Below, one piece after another: positions 23,287-33,701 of a stretch of DNA of 64,000 nucleotides (the first letter of the stretch is position 1; each line of letters opens with the position of its first letter). Source of the stretch: Heterodera schachtii (taxonomy: Eukaryota; Nematoda; Chromadorea; Rhabditida; Heteroderidae); assembly GCA_023374025.1 (NCBI GenBank), contig SIJG01000002.1, forward strand, positions 2,239,626-2,303,625, written 5' to 3'. The notes under the pieces are model-generated. The model was not told where the DNA came from. It did no database searches and saw only the letters and a list, made by a program, of their open reading frames with translations. Made by a program: the position numbers and the translations under genes.

Positions 23287-24150
23287 TTCCCGTGTCTCTT
23301 CTCTTTCTCCCTCTTCCTCGTTTCCTCTCACTCTCTCTCTCTTACTCTCTCTCTCTCTCGCTCTCCTCTCTCTCTCTCTTTCTCACTCTCTCTCTTCTAG
23401 CCAATATAATGAAGTGAAGAGAACGCCAATTAATGCCTTAAATGAAGTGTTATAATTCAAAGGCCAGCGCCAAACACACCTTTTTCGCTATAATCCCCGC
23501 TTTGCTTCTCTTGGCATTTCCTCGGGCGACAAACATTCCGTTTTGACAACAATTTTAATTCAATGGAACTCGAATTTTGGAAAATGCTATTGCTTAGGCA
23601 GGGAGAGAGGGAAACAGAGAGTTTTGGAGAGAGAGAGAAAGGGAATTAGAGAGAGGGAAGGGGAGAGAGAAAGAAGGAATTAGGGAGGGTTGGGGGAGGA
23701 AGAGAGAAAGAGTGAATTAGGGAGGGGAAGGGAAGGGGAGAGGAAGTGGAGATGGGGGTGAGGGAGAGGAGGGAAGGGATGGGGGAAGAGGGGAGGGGGA
23801 TGGGTGGGGGCTTCGTCAGTTGGCATTCACTGCGCTTTCTGTTCGTGGGAATGCCAAGCGTGTTGGATGTTTGTGTACAATATAGTCGGTCTGCTGCTGT
23901 TTTGTCGTCCAACCTTCCCCCCCCCCCCCCCTCCGTCTCCCCTTATGTCTCCCCCTTCCCTCCCTTCCCTACCTTATCCCCCCCCCCCCTCCCCTATTTT
24001 TATCCCATTTTCATTTCTTATCCCCCCAAGGCTTTCCCTTCCCTTCCCTCCCCTTTCGCCACTCATTCATTTGCTGCTTTACCTTTTATGTTTTTGCTTC
24101 TTCCGCCGTTCCCTCAAATAATTTGTGTCTTTTACCGCGCTCTCAAATTA
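20880..24150. other. Intergenic, low-complexity, poly-G/C and CT-rich
   Basis: No supported exon. The interval carries long G or C homopolymers (about 20,957-20,977, 22,101-22,119, 23,917-23,931), a CT-dinucleotide array and GA-rich DNA. Many apparent open frames here are composition artefacts such as Pro-, Gly- or Ser-only peptides. Part of it should be the promoter and 5' UTR region between the divergent Ig-domain and BAH genes. Confidence 0.5.
23203..23398. repeat. CT-rich microsatellite
   Basis: Nearly pure pyrimidine tract built of TCTC runs with interspersed CCCTCTTCC units. It is mirrored by a GA-rich tract at about 23,600-23,810 on the same strand, so the two could pair as an imperfect inverted repeat. 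It has no coding value. Confidence 0.8.
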
Positions 24151-24451
24151 TTTGTGATGATTTCGGCAATTGGCGGAGACCATTTCAGTGCCAAAGACGA
24201 ATTAAAATGGACTTCGGTGGTGGAGAGTGTCAGAAACAATCCGTTGCTGAACATGCAATGGCAGTGAGTGTTTGTTCTTTCACTTTCCCGCGGGAGTCGT
24301 TAATTACTTTTCCAATAATGGCAACCAATGTTTTTTGTTTTTTGCTTTAATTCCCAGGGTTGTCACGTGTGAGGCTTTTGCTTCATTTTTGTTTTCATAG
24401 GCAAATAAAGCTAAATTTTCCTCTCAGCTGCGAAACAAAAAACATCACTAA

Positions 24452-27400
24452 TTGTTAAAATATATCAAATTGGTGTATATTCGAGCAGAATATTCCCTTC
24501 TCTGCTGGGGCTTTGTCGGCACTTCCAAATTCAAAATCTGTGCCGCCCCTCCGTTTTGGTCGCTTTACCCCCCCCCCCCCTTCCCCTTTAGTCTCTGCTT
24601 TCCCCCCTCTCTCGCCACTTCGTCCAGCAGTGTCGAAGGCACCGTTCAGACTATTCAACAACAGTTTTGGCACTCTTCTGACGGCGAGCCGGTTCATGGC
24701 CAAATGTTTCCTCCGGGGTTGTAAGTGCGGTCACTCGGCTTCGGAGTTTCTTTTGGTATAAAAAGGATTTTCCGTTTCAGTTGGCGTCAATTGGCTGATT
24801 CGCCACCGCACCCCGGCTGCTCCTCAGCTTCTCCCTTGTCCTCCTCCTCCGTTTCCCCATTGTCCTCCTCCGCTTTCTGCTACTGCTCCGTCCCCTCTCT
24901 GCCGTCGATTGGTCCGTCGGTCGCTGTACATTCATTAGCCGCACAACAAAACGACAACCAATGCCAACTCCTCCTCCGACAACAACAACAGCACCATTCG
25001 CAGTTCGTCCTAACGACTTTTTCTACGGAAGATTCGCTCGGCTTTCACTCGCTTAATCGACAGCAAAACTTAGCAATGGCGGATGATTTGTTTAATGATC
25101 TGTCAAAATATATAAGCAACTTGGGACAGCCTTGCGAACAGAATGAACAGAATGGCCAAACGTTAGTGCCAATGCCTTCCCCAAAAGTATTCACTGAGGG
25201 AGAAGATGGAGGAGAAGCAGAAACAGATGGAGATGAACAGCGAGAGAGGGATGGGACGAAGGCAGAAAATGAGGACGGAGAGCGGAGGATGGACGGAGAC
25301 AGTGGGGAAAGGGAAGAGACGGACAGAGAGACAGAGCATGAACTGCAGAAGGAAGTGCCAAAAACGGCAGAAGAAATGGAAAAGGAATGGCACGACGAAA
25401 ATGTTTGTTTCAGGCAATAGGTGGGGGACTTTTCCAAAAATAATCCCTCACGTCCGTCATTTGGGACACATCCCCCCCGGAACCCGTCAGTTGGGCCCTC
25501 ACGATTGGGCCCCAACGGTTGGGCCCTCACGTTTGGGCCCCAGCATGTTTTTCCACTATAGCTTTTTTCTTTGGCATCCAAATCCAACAATCTTGGTATC
25601 ATTCGAAAGCCCTTCACATGCTCTATTAGCCTTACAAAAAGCGAAAAGATTTTCAAGCCTGGAAAATATTTATTAAGAAAAAATTTCAAAAATTTTGACT
25701 TTTTTGCAATATTCATGTATAACTTTTTTGGTAATTGTCTAATCGCGAAGCAATAGCTTAGAAAAAGCTTCTAAACATGTTAAGCTTTCGAATGATATCA
25801 CGTTTATTGGATTTGGATGACAAAGAAAAAAGTTATAGAAAGTTATAGTGGAAAAATATTCTGGGGCCCAAACGTGAGGGCCCAAACGTGGGGGCCCAAC
25901 TGACGTAGACCGATCCCCCCCCTTTTTTTTCGCTTTCTCTCTCTCACTCTCTCTCTCTTTCCTCTCTCTCTCAGTTCCCTTTTCTCCCCTTTCCCTTTCT
26001 CTCTCTCCCCTCTCTTCCCCCCCCCCCTTCTATTTTTTTCCTTTTGTCCCGACGTTCGCTCTTTTTGCTGTCCCCGTTCCCCTCCCCGTCACTCTCTCTG
26101 CCCCCCCCCCCTCCCCTCTCATTTCATATATTTATCGATTGCCCTTTGGGATTTAAGTTCCATTGGCCACAGTCTGTCATTTTTTCAATTAAAAATTAAA
26201 ATTTTTCTAAAGAATGAATGTGATAAAAATAGTTATGTATTTAAGGAAATAGAAAAGAAGATGAGGGGGGGGGGGGAAGGGGCGGACGCACTTTTCTCGG
26301 CGCACTTTTCCCTCCTTTTCCAAATTTCTGTTTGTTCTTTCTCCTTATCATTTAGCTTTTCCTCAAGGCAAAATAAGTGTTTTTTGGTCCTCCCTAATTA
26401 GTTGCTCTGACTAATGAATTGAAAATTGCCTTTCGATTCGTTCCTTCGGGCATTTCTTCGCCCGAGGGGGGAGGGGAGGGAATGTCTGTCGATTGTTCGT
26501 CCATTATTTTGTCCTCCTATTCTTTCAAAATGTCATCCTTTTTTCGGTGGGTTTCTAATTAAGCTTCGTTTCTGCCATGATTCAGCTTTTAATTCTCTTT
26601 TTTTTATTTCATAACTCATAAAAAACGATAAACAAAACCCCTTTTTTCTCTTTCCTCCGTCTTATGCTTTCTCTTATTAAGGCAATCAATTCCTTTCTCC
26701 CCCCATTCTCTCTTTCTTTCTCTTTCTCTCTCTCTTTTTTGGCCTTTTCCACTATTTATTAATTGGCCTGATTTTTGATGTTAAGCCTTGCTAACGCTCA
26801 AAATCTCCCTCCCCCCCCCCCACCCTTTCCCGGTACTTTTCGGTTTTGTTCCTACACTTCATAATCTTTTTAAAAAAGTTGACAAAAGGGCGCACGGAAA
26901 GCACAATTTTTGCCCAATTACCATAGCATAAATTGGTTGGGCGACAAAACGAAATGGATCCATCAATATTCCTACGTGAAAATGGCATAATTAATACATC
27001 GTGAAAATTTTTTGTGTAGGAACAAAACCGAAAAGTACCCCTTTCCCTTTCCCTTCCTTCCCCCCCCCCCTTTTCTCTTTCTCTCTTCCCCACTCTTTCT
27101 CTTCCACTCGCTTTTTCTTCCTTTGGGTTTTGCTTTGACCATTCTTCACTTTTCATTTGTCCCTTTTGGATGCTTTAGCTGCTTTTGCACGCCCTTCCCC
27201 CCACTCCACCGGCCAAACACTTCATCCCCCAATTGCTGATCCAACAACAACAAACGCAGTCCGCTGCTCCTTCGTACGAAATGACTGTGGCGTCGGAGTC
27301 GTTCGGTATAATGCCCGAATTGGAGCGACAAGAGGTCAATTGAAATGATCAATAGAGTCAAGTGATCACTTTTGATCAGCAGAGTCATTAAGAATTGAAC

Positions 27401-29021
27401 ATTTTGATCAGACTAGTCAATTAAGGACTGATCACTTCCCCTTGCATGTCTTAATTGTTGGACTTTTCTTTTTTTGTTTCCCTCATTGTCTCTGTTCACT
27501 GGACTCCCTGCGGGACAGAATGCAAATCACTTCCGTCCTTTTCCTCACAGATTATGGGCCAACCAAACGCCGCACCGCCAGCGGACGCCGGGGAGGAGGA
27601 CGAAAACGCGTGTCCGCCCCAATTGGATGCGGAAGAAACAATGGACCGACCAATTCTCAGCATTCCGAAACGCCTTTTGGAGATGGCATTGACTGCGATA
27701 ACAGCGCACTCGAAGAAGCAGAAAGGCGCGGATGCGTCGGCCGCCCTTTGCCCGCGTCCCGCGCCGTCCCTCCCCTCCTCCGTTTGCTTTTCCTCCTCCT
27801 CCTCAAGCAGCAGCAATATCTCTGACGATCCGTCGTCAAACGAAAGAAAGAGACGTAACGGACAGACTGACGGAGGTGCGGAAAGGCCGTTGCGGAAGCG
27901 AAGACGCGTCAGGTCGCGGATTGGCCCAAGGCGGAAACAGCGCGGGCAGCGGCAAAAAGGAAGGGACGCGGAACGACACAACGGCGAAGTAGAAGAGCAA
28001 CAGCACATCGACAACGGCACAGCACCACTCAGAATGGCACTGATCAGTGTGCCAAAAGAAGCGGAAGCGAATTTGGAAGACCAAAAAACAATGAAAAAGC
28101 GCAACAGAAAAGGACAATCGATCGCGGCAGAGCACAAAAGGCAAAAGCCTTCTGAATTTGGCCGTTTTAAGTGATTTTGTTTCGGTTAAGAGCCGGCGCC
28201 GCTTCTCTTCTGCCGTTGGTGTCCAATTGGCGTCCGCTGGGCCCCGGCTCCGTGCGCCGTCCCTTCCCCGACTGTCGCGACACTTCCATCTGTTACGGTG
28301 CCATTCGCCATCGGAGTGTGCCAAATGTGGCCATTCGCGTCGGCGACTGCGTCCAAATTAATTCGGCGGACAGTGCGGACGACCTTTTCGTGGTCGGAAT
28401 GCTTGCCACGGCAGCAAAGTCCCGCGTGAAACCGTCGTTTGGTTTAGGGCCGTGTGCTGGCCATTCACTACCAATCCGAAGACCGTTCCCTGCAGCTGAC
28501 GCTGCTTTGGTTCTACACGCCGCGTCAGCTCCCAACGGCGCTGCCTCTCTCCGAGTTCGACCCGCGAGAACTGTTCGCCTCCAAACATTTGGATTCGGTG
28601 AACGTCGACTCGGTGAACGCAGTGGTCCACGTGCTCACTTTCGCGGAGTATTGCCGGTCCTTTTTTGCAAATCTTTTATTTATTTATTTTTAATATTTTG
28701 GCTTTCAGCTACCGGGCAGAATTCGCCTTCAACCGCCTGTCAAAAGGTCCGTCTCCGACCCGTCCTCCTCCGTGCCCTCCCCCCGTCTCAAATTACCCCC
28801 GGCGCGACTTTTTGCCTCCGTTTGGCACTCCATCCGACGCGGTGCCACTTTCTTTCTGTTTTTGTTTTCCTTTCTTTCAAACATCACACTTCACTTCAAA
28901 GGTGTTCTTCTGCCGTGGCGTGTTTAGTCTGACCAAAAAACGGACCCTTTCCTTCGCTTGTGCCAAACCCACCAAATCGTTGCGCGCTCTTCGCCCCAAA
29001 ATCACCAAAAGTTGTGAGTAA
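24452..29021 (+). CDS. BAH-domain protein of the BAHCC1/BAHD1 type
   Basis: BAHCC1 and BAHD1 are nuclear BAH proteins that read repressive histone marks (H3K27me3) and support silencing. The C-terminal BAH domain is clear: AIRVGDCVQINSADSADDLF, then VGRVLAIHYQSE, LLWFYTPRQLP, FDPRELFASKHLDSVNV, VVHVLTFAEYCRYRAEFAFN and VFFCRGVFSLTKKR, aligning with BAHCC1 in order. Upstream exons are Ser-, Gln- and acid-rich (about 24,603-24,720; 24,781-25,410; 27,178-27,332; 27,551 to about 28,170), with basic stretches such as RPLRKRRRVRSR that suit nuclear import. Phases agree across these exons, which supports one gene, but the start is unresolved; an exon at 24,155-24,263 (MISAIGGDHFSAKDELKW) may be the first. 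The stop is at 29019-29021. The intron from 25,411 holds a MITE. Confidence 0.82.
25485..25905. mobile_element. Palindromic MITE in an intron of the BAH gene
   Basis: The ends are inverted copies: CGTCAGTTGGGCCC at the left and GGGCCCAACTGACG at the right. The inversion continues through repeated TTGGGCCC(T/C)CACG units, then TTTTTCCACTATA and TTTGGCATCCAAATCCAA, mirrored at 25,800-25,870. It carries no coding capacity. Element size is about 420 bp. A target duplication is not obvious. Confidence 0.75.
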
Positions 29022-29529
29022 CACTCATTTCTGCTGATGTTTGTTGCGTTGGCCAACACTTTTTCTGCTGATTGATGGAGCGATTGATTTCTATTTCCAT
29101 TTGCGTATGGTCGTGGTAATCGACTAATTACTCCTCCGATCAATTAACTTTACGGATAATCCCCCATTCTTCTTTCTTGTGCTATTCATTCGTCTTCCCA
29201 CATTCCCTTTCTTTTTCCCATTTCTTTTAGCTTTTCCTTTTGGTTTTCCTTTTTTGTTGTTTCGACTTTCTGACGTAAAATTAAACAGATAAATAAACAA
29301 TTAACAGTCTTTTTACATTATGTATTTTGTAATTTTAATTAGTCTATGAATGCGTTTGAGCTATTTGAAAAAAACAGAATTGATTTTGAGCGGCGTTTCC
29401 TCTGCCTTTCTTTCCTGAAGGGACTAATGTCCTCGGAGCAGGTCGTTTCCCCCCCCCCCCCGAAAAATTAAATAAAAAAAATTTTCAAACCTAGAATTTC
29501 ATAAAAAAAAATTCTTAGGGATTTTCTTA

Positions 29530-29675
29530 GTACGAAAATTTCAAGAAAAAAATTTTTTGAGAAGTTTTTCAGCGATTTTTTAGAAATTTTATAATGAACT
29601 ACTAAGTTTTTTCAAAAATTTTCTAAAAATGTCGCTGAAAAATTTCTCAAAAAATTTTTTCTTGAAAATTTTTCA
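29530..29675. repeat. Long AT-rich palindrome
   Basis: The left arm (about 29,532-29,598) reads GAAAATTTCAAGAAAAAAAT and TTTTTCAGCGATTTTTTAG. The right arm (about 29,608-29,672) is its inverted copy, CTAAAAATGTCGCTGAAAAA through CTTGAAAATTT. Arms of about 65 bp surround a loop of roughly 15 nt. It could fold as one hairpin and is probably another small inverted-repeat element. Confidence 0.7.
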
Positions 29676-29952
29676 GTGGGGAAACGACACGGGGGGAAAC
29701 GACGGGGGAGAAATGAAGTGCACCCTAATGTCTAGAGATGGGATTTTTATTTTTTACCTATTTTTTTTGCGGCTTAGTTATGATGAGAGAAGCCCAAAAA
29801 TAGCATTTTCTCCGAACAATTTTCGATTTAGAGCGACTTTTGAGCACCTAAAATTACCTAAAACTGGATTTTCGGTCAATAGCACCTATTTTGGCATGTT
29901 TCGAGTTTTAGCACCTATTTTGGCTTTTTTCCAGAAATTTCATAGCAAGAAA

Positions 29953-30583
29953 GCAATGGCAATTGTGTAGAATTGTGGTCCCGACGAAAAATAAACTTAA
30001 AATTTTTATTTTATTTTTTCCTTGGGTGGAAAAATACGCTGATACGAATCTGAGCTCAGATTTTAGAAAATCATTGATTTTGTCTATGACTTTTCATCAA
30101 GCCCTTGATTTTTTCCAAAATTTTTAATTTTTTAAAAGCTTTTTTTCCAATGAATTTGGGATAGAAAAATGAGCTGATCACGAATATGAACTCAGATTTT
30201 ACAAAAGCCATCATTTTGTCTGTGATTTTTCATCAAGTATCATAAAAAAATTAATTGCAGCCAAGCGGTCTCGAACTCAAGACCCCGTTTCATATGACCC
30301 CTAAGGACCAGTAATTAAATTTCAAAAAATCATAAATAGACATTCAGTAGCTCATTCGAAAGCTCTTTTTCAGTTCTACAACATCTTTGTATAAATTTTT
30401 ACGCCCAACTAATTTTCTTATAATTTTGGAAAAAATCAAGTACCTGATGAAAAGTCATAGACAAAATCAATGATTTTCTAAAATCTGAGCTCAGATTCGT
30501 AATCATCGTATTTTTCCACCCCAGGAAAAAAATTTTGTTTATTTTTCGTCGGGACCACAATTCTACACAATTGCCAAAGCAAT
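29953..30583. mobile_element. MITE with about 150-bp inverted arms
   Basis: The left arm from 29,957 reads TGGCAATTGTGTAGAATTG, then GTGGTCCCGACGAAAAATAA, and later GAATCTGAGCTCAGATTTTA and GATTTTGTCTATGACTTTTC. The right arm (about 30,425-30,579) is the inverted copy with few differences. The central part has a third, diverged direct copy of the GAACTCAGATTTTAC unit (about 30,180-30,240) and a GCGGTCTCGAACTC motif that is B-box-like on the minus strand. It has no coding capacity. This looks like a non-autonomous foldback element. Confidence 0.82.
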
Positions 30584-30731
30584 AAAAACGAAAAATACAC
30601 CCCCTAAGAATCGATCCCAAAAAATTTTAAAAATATACCCCTAAAAATTGACCAAAATTTCAGAAAATATTCCCATAAGAAATGAAAAATTTTCTCAAAA
30701 ATTCGTCTGCAAAATTTATTTATTTATTTTC

Positions 30732-31100
30732 TTCGGCCAATTCAGAATCCCTAACCCGAACTCAAACATTTTTTGAGAATTAATTTTTAAAATTTTTTTA
30801 AATTTCTCTTAAATCATTGTTTTTAGTGTTTTCGGGGTTGCTGATCACGAATCTGCCATTAATTTTGACCAATTTCGAATATCGGACCCGAACTCGAACA
30901 AAAAATCGAAAAGTCAAAATTATCAAAATTCATTTTTATGTTCGTATCTTTACAGAATGACCATTTTTTGGTTTTGAGATGCTTTTTGTCTAAAGTTAAC
31001 AACCCCGAAACACTAATTTAAGAAAAATTTTAAAAAAATTTTAAAAATTAATTCTCAAAAAATGTTCGAGTTCGGGTTAGGGATTCGGAATTGGCCGAAA
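30732..31100. mobile_element. MITE with about 110-bp inverted arms, upstream of the helicase
   Basis: The left arm (30,732-30,841) starts TTCGGCCAATTCAGAATCCC and includes CTAACCCGAACTC, AACATTTTTTGAGAATTAAT and TTCGGGGTTG. The right arm (about 30,995-31,099) is its inverted copy, ending GAATTGGCCGAAA. The core contains the dispersed GCTGATCACGAATCTG signature. The element ends 111 bp before the helicase ATG, so it probably contributes to that promoter or 5' UTR. Confidence 0.8.
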
Positions 31101-31211
31101 TGGAGGCCGGATTCGTGCTCAGCGCTTCAAAATTACCGGGCTCTAAATTTTTTCTTAAATTCAAGTTTTTCCCAAAAAAACTTGCTGTTATTCTTTTTTT
31201 CTCAAAGCAAA

Positions 31212-33701
31212 ATGTTAAATTTGTCTGCTGGCGTTGAAGAAACACGGAAAAAAGGTTTCGGTAATTATTTGAATTGAAATTGGATTTCCATTTTTCAGTT
31301 CCTCGGCCGAAACATGTGCCTGAATTAAAAACGGACGACCAACTTTTTGACGAACGGTATCACATTTCAAAAGGGCCCTTGTTTGAGGAGAACTTCGGAG
31401 AATTGCATGACCAAGACATTCGAATTGCCGGAGGAAGAGGGGCACCGACACCAAGAAACGCCACGTAAAAATGGAGCCGTCGTATTTTACTTGGCACTTC
31501 AATTCAGGTCATTCAATGACTGTGGCTTCGACCCCGCCATTCTGCGGAATATTCAGCGGCGCAATTATTCCCGGCCAACGCAAGTGCAAAAGGCCGTCAT
31601 CCCTCTAATTCAGCAGACGGACTGTTCGTAACTTGCGTCGTTTGTCCTTTCATCGTTCATTTGAATTCAGGCGATTTGGTGGCACATGCGCACACTGGCA
31701 CGGGCAAAAGTGCGGCGTTTCTGCTGCCGTTGATCAACGAAGTCCAACAGATGCGCAACGCGGGCAACACACAGCACAACGGCGACTCGCCGTACTCCGT
31801 TGTGGTCGCACCAACTCGCGAATTGGTGCGCATTTAAAAGGGCTGGCGACACTGGGGACTTTTGTATTCAAAATTTGGTCCCGTAAATCATTCAATTCGC
31901 AAATCTCTTCCCCAATTATTGAATAATATTTTAATCAGTAAAATGGTATCAAATTGTGTGTTTGCTGGCGACACTGGGGACTTTTGTATTCAAAATTTGG
32001 TCCCGTAAATCATTCAATTCGCAAATCTCTTCCCCAATTATTGAATAATATTTTAATCAGTAAAATGGTATCAAATTGTGTGTTTAAGGTTAAACAATTG
32101 TATGAAGATGCCTGCACTTTCTCAGCTGGTGTTTTGTTTTGTTTTTCGCCCCTTCATTTATTTATTTTTTTTGTGATTTTAGGCACTTCCGTTGACGTGG
32201 CGTTGGCGTACGGAGACATTCCGATGGGCGTCTCCATTAACAATGTCAGAAAGGGCTGCGATTTGCTTGTGGCGACCGTCGGGCGTCTCTTTCATTACGC
32301 ACGAGAGCACATCATCAAATTGGACAAACTGCGCTTTTTTGTGTTAGACGAAACGGACAAATTTTTTGTGTACGAAGACGCGCGGACAGTCATTAGGGAC
32401 CTTTTCAAAGAGATGAAACGATCGGTGAGCAAAGCAAAAGCGTGGGGATTAAAAAATGCAAAATTTCTGAAGGGTTTCCGGCACCGGACTTTGATGTTCA
32501 GCGCAACCATCGACAGGGAAGTGCAGGAAATAGCGAACTCTTTTTTGACCGAAGGGTATTACTTTGTGAGTGTCGGGGAAATAAATCAGGCGGTCAGTAC
32601 GGTCAACCAAACGGTGTTAAAGGTGAACTTTCATTTTCTGCACTGACAGTTCCCCCGTTTTACAGGTTAACAAATACGACAAAATGCCCATGCTTATTCG
32701 TCTTCTCCGAAGCAAATCGAACGAATTGAACAACGGGGACAGTGGTGGGAGAGAGAAGGGGGGGGGGAAACATTTGAAAAGGAAATGTCATTAAAGGAGT
32801 GACATATGAGACAGAAAAGACCATTGTGTTCATCAACGGACGGAGGGAATGCGACCGGTGGGCGGGCGGAGGAAACCTCCGCTTCATAATTATGCCTTTT
32901 CCTTAAAAATCCCCTCAGAATGGGTCTCTCTCCCTGCATCAAATCATTTCTCTCTTTCTTAGGTTGGGCATCGCTCTCGCCTATTACGGGTACAGCGTCA
33001 TAACATTAAATTCGTATGTTTTTGTTTTAAGCCATTTTGCCCATTTTCTAATTGGCATTTCATTTGTTTAGCGCTCGTACACAAACCCAACGCGACAGAG
33101 CGCACGAGGAATTCATCAAAGGGACGTATAACATTTTGGTGTCCACCGATGTCACCGCCAGGGGGCTGAATTTCCCCAATGTCCTTTTATTATTTTAAGT
33201 GTCTTTGCTCTTCACAAAGTTCGTTTTCCAGGTTGGCCATGTGATAAACTTCGACATGCCTCGCCAGGGGCAGTCGGAGCAATACATTCATCGGATTGGT
33301 CGCACCGGACGAGCGGGTCAATCATCGAATGCCTTAATGGATTACAATTGGATTAGACCATTTCAGGGAATGTCGGACGGTCCACCACATTCTTTGACCC
33401 ATTCTCTGATTTTTATCATGCCGAATACATATTCCATGTACAATAGGGTGGGTTTCGAGTCCTTCTATTCTATTTGTTAGGTTCTCGAGCGGTCACATCA
33501 GCTCATCCCCGATTGGTTGGAAGTGATCGTTCGGGTGAGTCGCTGCAACTTTTATCTTTCCTTTGTCCATTTAATGACTTTTTTAAATCTTTGCAGAATA
33601 ACCGAATGATTAGGTTGGAAGCTGAACAGCAAATGAAACAGCAAAATGCGTTTGCTGAGAAAGGAGCCATTGAAAATTGGGACGACGATATTAACATTTG
33701 A
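31212..33701 (+). CDS. Divergent vasa/DDX3-type DEAD-box RNA helicase
   Basis: An ATP-dependent RNA helicase of the vasa/DDX3 group, which acts in germ granules or translation. Motifs in order: Q motif ([17 protein letters not shown]); I, AHTGTGKS; Ia, APTREL; Ib, VATVGRL (usually TPGRL); II, VLDETD (usually DEAD); [48 protein letters not shown]. The C-terminus, ENWDDDINI, resembles the acidic-Trp tails of vasa and DDX3. About ten exons link in frame. The N-terminus is short, without the RGG or zinc-knuckle region of typical vasa/GLH proteins. One junction near 32,748-32,797 lies around a G10 tract and is uncertain. The intron after Ia holds a 122-bp tandem duplication. Confidence 0.9.
31842..32085. 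repeat. Perfect 122-bp tandem duplication within an intron
   Basis: The unit starting GCTGGCGACACTGGGGACTT and ending AAATTGTGTGTTT occurs twice head to tail (31,842-31,963 and 31,964-32,085) with no difference seen. It lies entirely in the helicase intron between exon ends PTREL and VKQLYEDA. It is either a very recent duplication or an assembly artefact from joining two haplotypes. Confidence 0.95.

Noticed and set aside
23646..24267. Frames across GA-rich and C-rich tracts
   Set aside because: Simple-sequence peptides only. The small exon-like piece at 24,155-24,263 is kept as a possible first exon of the BAH gene.
27496..28137. 213-codon minus-strand frame
   Set aside because: It is the antisense shadow of the Ser- and Arg-rich exon of the BAH gene.
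28171..28190. Apparent 20-nt intron in the BAH gene, and a 22-nt one at 28,426-28,447
   Set aside because: The second is better explained by a 55-nt intron (28,393-28,447) that aligns perfectly with the BAH family. The first has an alternative donor near 28,049, so no ultra-short introns need be invoked.
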